A stretch of DNA of 5,219 bases from an uncultured Pseudomonas sp. (lineage in GTDB: Bacteria > Pseudomonadota > Gammaproteobacteria > Pseudomonadales > Pseudomonadaceae), in contig CAMPJN010000287.1 in assembly GCA_946886875.1 (NCBI GenBank), forward strand, positions 1-5,219. The letters run 5' to 3'. Positions 5,011 to 5,219 of the stretch are shown piece by piece (position 1 is the stretch's first letter; every line of letters starts with the position of its first letter). The position numbers were made by a program, and so were the translations under genes. Under the pieces are notes generated by a model. That model saw nothing but the letters and a program-made list of their open reading frames with translations, made no database searches and was not told where the DNA came from.

Positions 5011-5219
5011 TTACTCGTCGCCCAACGACAGCAGCGAGGCGTTGCCGCCCACCGCGGTGGTGTTGACGGAGGTGGTGCGCTCGTTGACGAAGCGCAGGAG
5101 GTAGCTCGGGCCACCAGCTTTCGGCCCGGTGCCGGATAGGCCGCAACCGCCGAACGGTTGCACGCCGACCACCGCGCCGATCTGGTTGCGGTTGACATAG
5201 AGGTTGCCGACCCGCGCCA
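5011..5219 (-). CDS. putA: Bifunctional proline dehydrogenase / glutamate semialdehyde dehydrogenase PutA (C-terminal end, partial)
   Basis: PutA oxidises proline to pyrroline-5-carboxylate and then to glutamate. Only the last 68 codons are in the window; the gene enters from the right edge and its start lies outside. The segment translates as the end of the aldehyde dehydrogenase domain and the short C-terminal tail: [20 protein letters not shown] near residues 3-22 of the fragment, then [19 protein letters not shown], and a tail [18 protein letters not shown] before the TAA at 5011-5013. These are characteristic PutA sequences, with high resemblance to the Pseudomonas form. Where E. coli has FGGEGLSGTG, this protein has a cysteine in place of the glutamate; I believe this varies among PutA proteins and is not a defect. 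The catalytic cysteine and the proline dehydrogenase domain cannot be checked. The position directly before putP matches the putAP order known in pseudomonads. Confidence 0.93.
   Translation of the reverse strand, partial: ARVGNLYVNRNQIGAVVGVQPFGGCGLSGTGPKAGGPSYLLRFVNERTTSVNTTAVGGNASLLSLGDE

Overview
The window looks like chromosomal DNA from a Pseudomonas-type gammaproteobacterium. The basis is a GC-rich sequence with strong G/C bias at codon third positions (long antisense ORFs opposite the real genes), a PutA C-terminus and PutP of the Pseudomonas type arranged putA then putP, and a MalE of proteobacterial type. The genus is inferred from protein resemblance and cannot be proved here.

Layout, left to right. 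Positions 1-81 are an upstream region with an inverted repeat cut by the window edge and a pair of 14-bp direct repeats. Then come malE (+, 82-1314), a periplasmic maltose/maltodextrin-binding protein, and a convergent aldo/keto reductase of the YdhF type (-, 1392-2261). A 157-bp divergent promoter region (2262-2418) follows, then a six-helix DUF1206 membrane protein (+, 2419-3210) of unknown function. Next is a structured 156-bp convergent intergenic region (3211-3366) with three hairpins, one of them a clear intrinsic terminator for leftward transcription. The right side holds putP (-, 3367-4857), the Na+/proline symporter, a 153-bp spacer with a strong hairpin (4858-5010), and the last 68 codons of putA (-, 5011-5219, running off the right edge).

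How the genes work together. The clear functional unit is putA-putP, transcribed leftwards: PutP imports proline with Na+, and PutA oxidises it to glutamate in two steps. Their likely shared transcript ends at the terminator at 3224-3261. MalE should deliver maltodextrins to a MalFGK2 transporter, but no malF or malG follows it here. The reductase and the DUF1206 gene are single-gene units diverging from a common promoter region, and I see no pathway link between them. No mobile element, CRISPR array, tRNA or rRNA is visible. No stretch over 300 bases lacks a gene.

I did not find a convincing new multi-gene system. The points most worth a second look are the structured putP 3' untranslated region, the hairpin between putA and putP, the altered sugar pocket of the apparently orphan MalE, and the uncharacterised DUF1206 protein with a threefold internal repeat.
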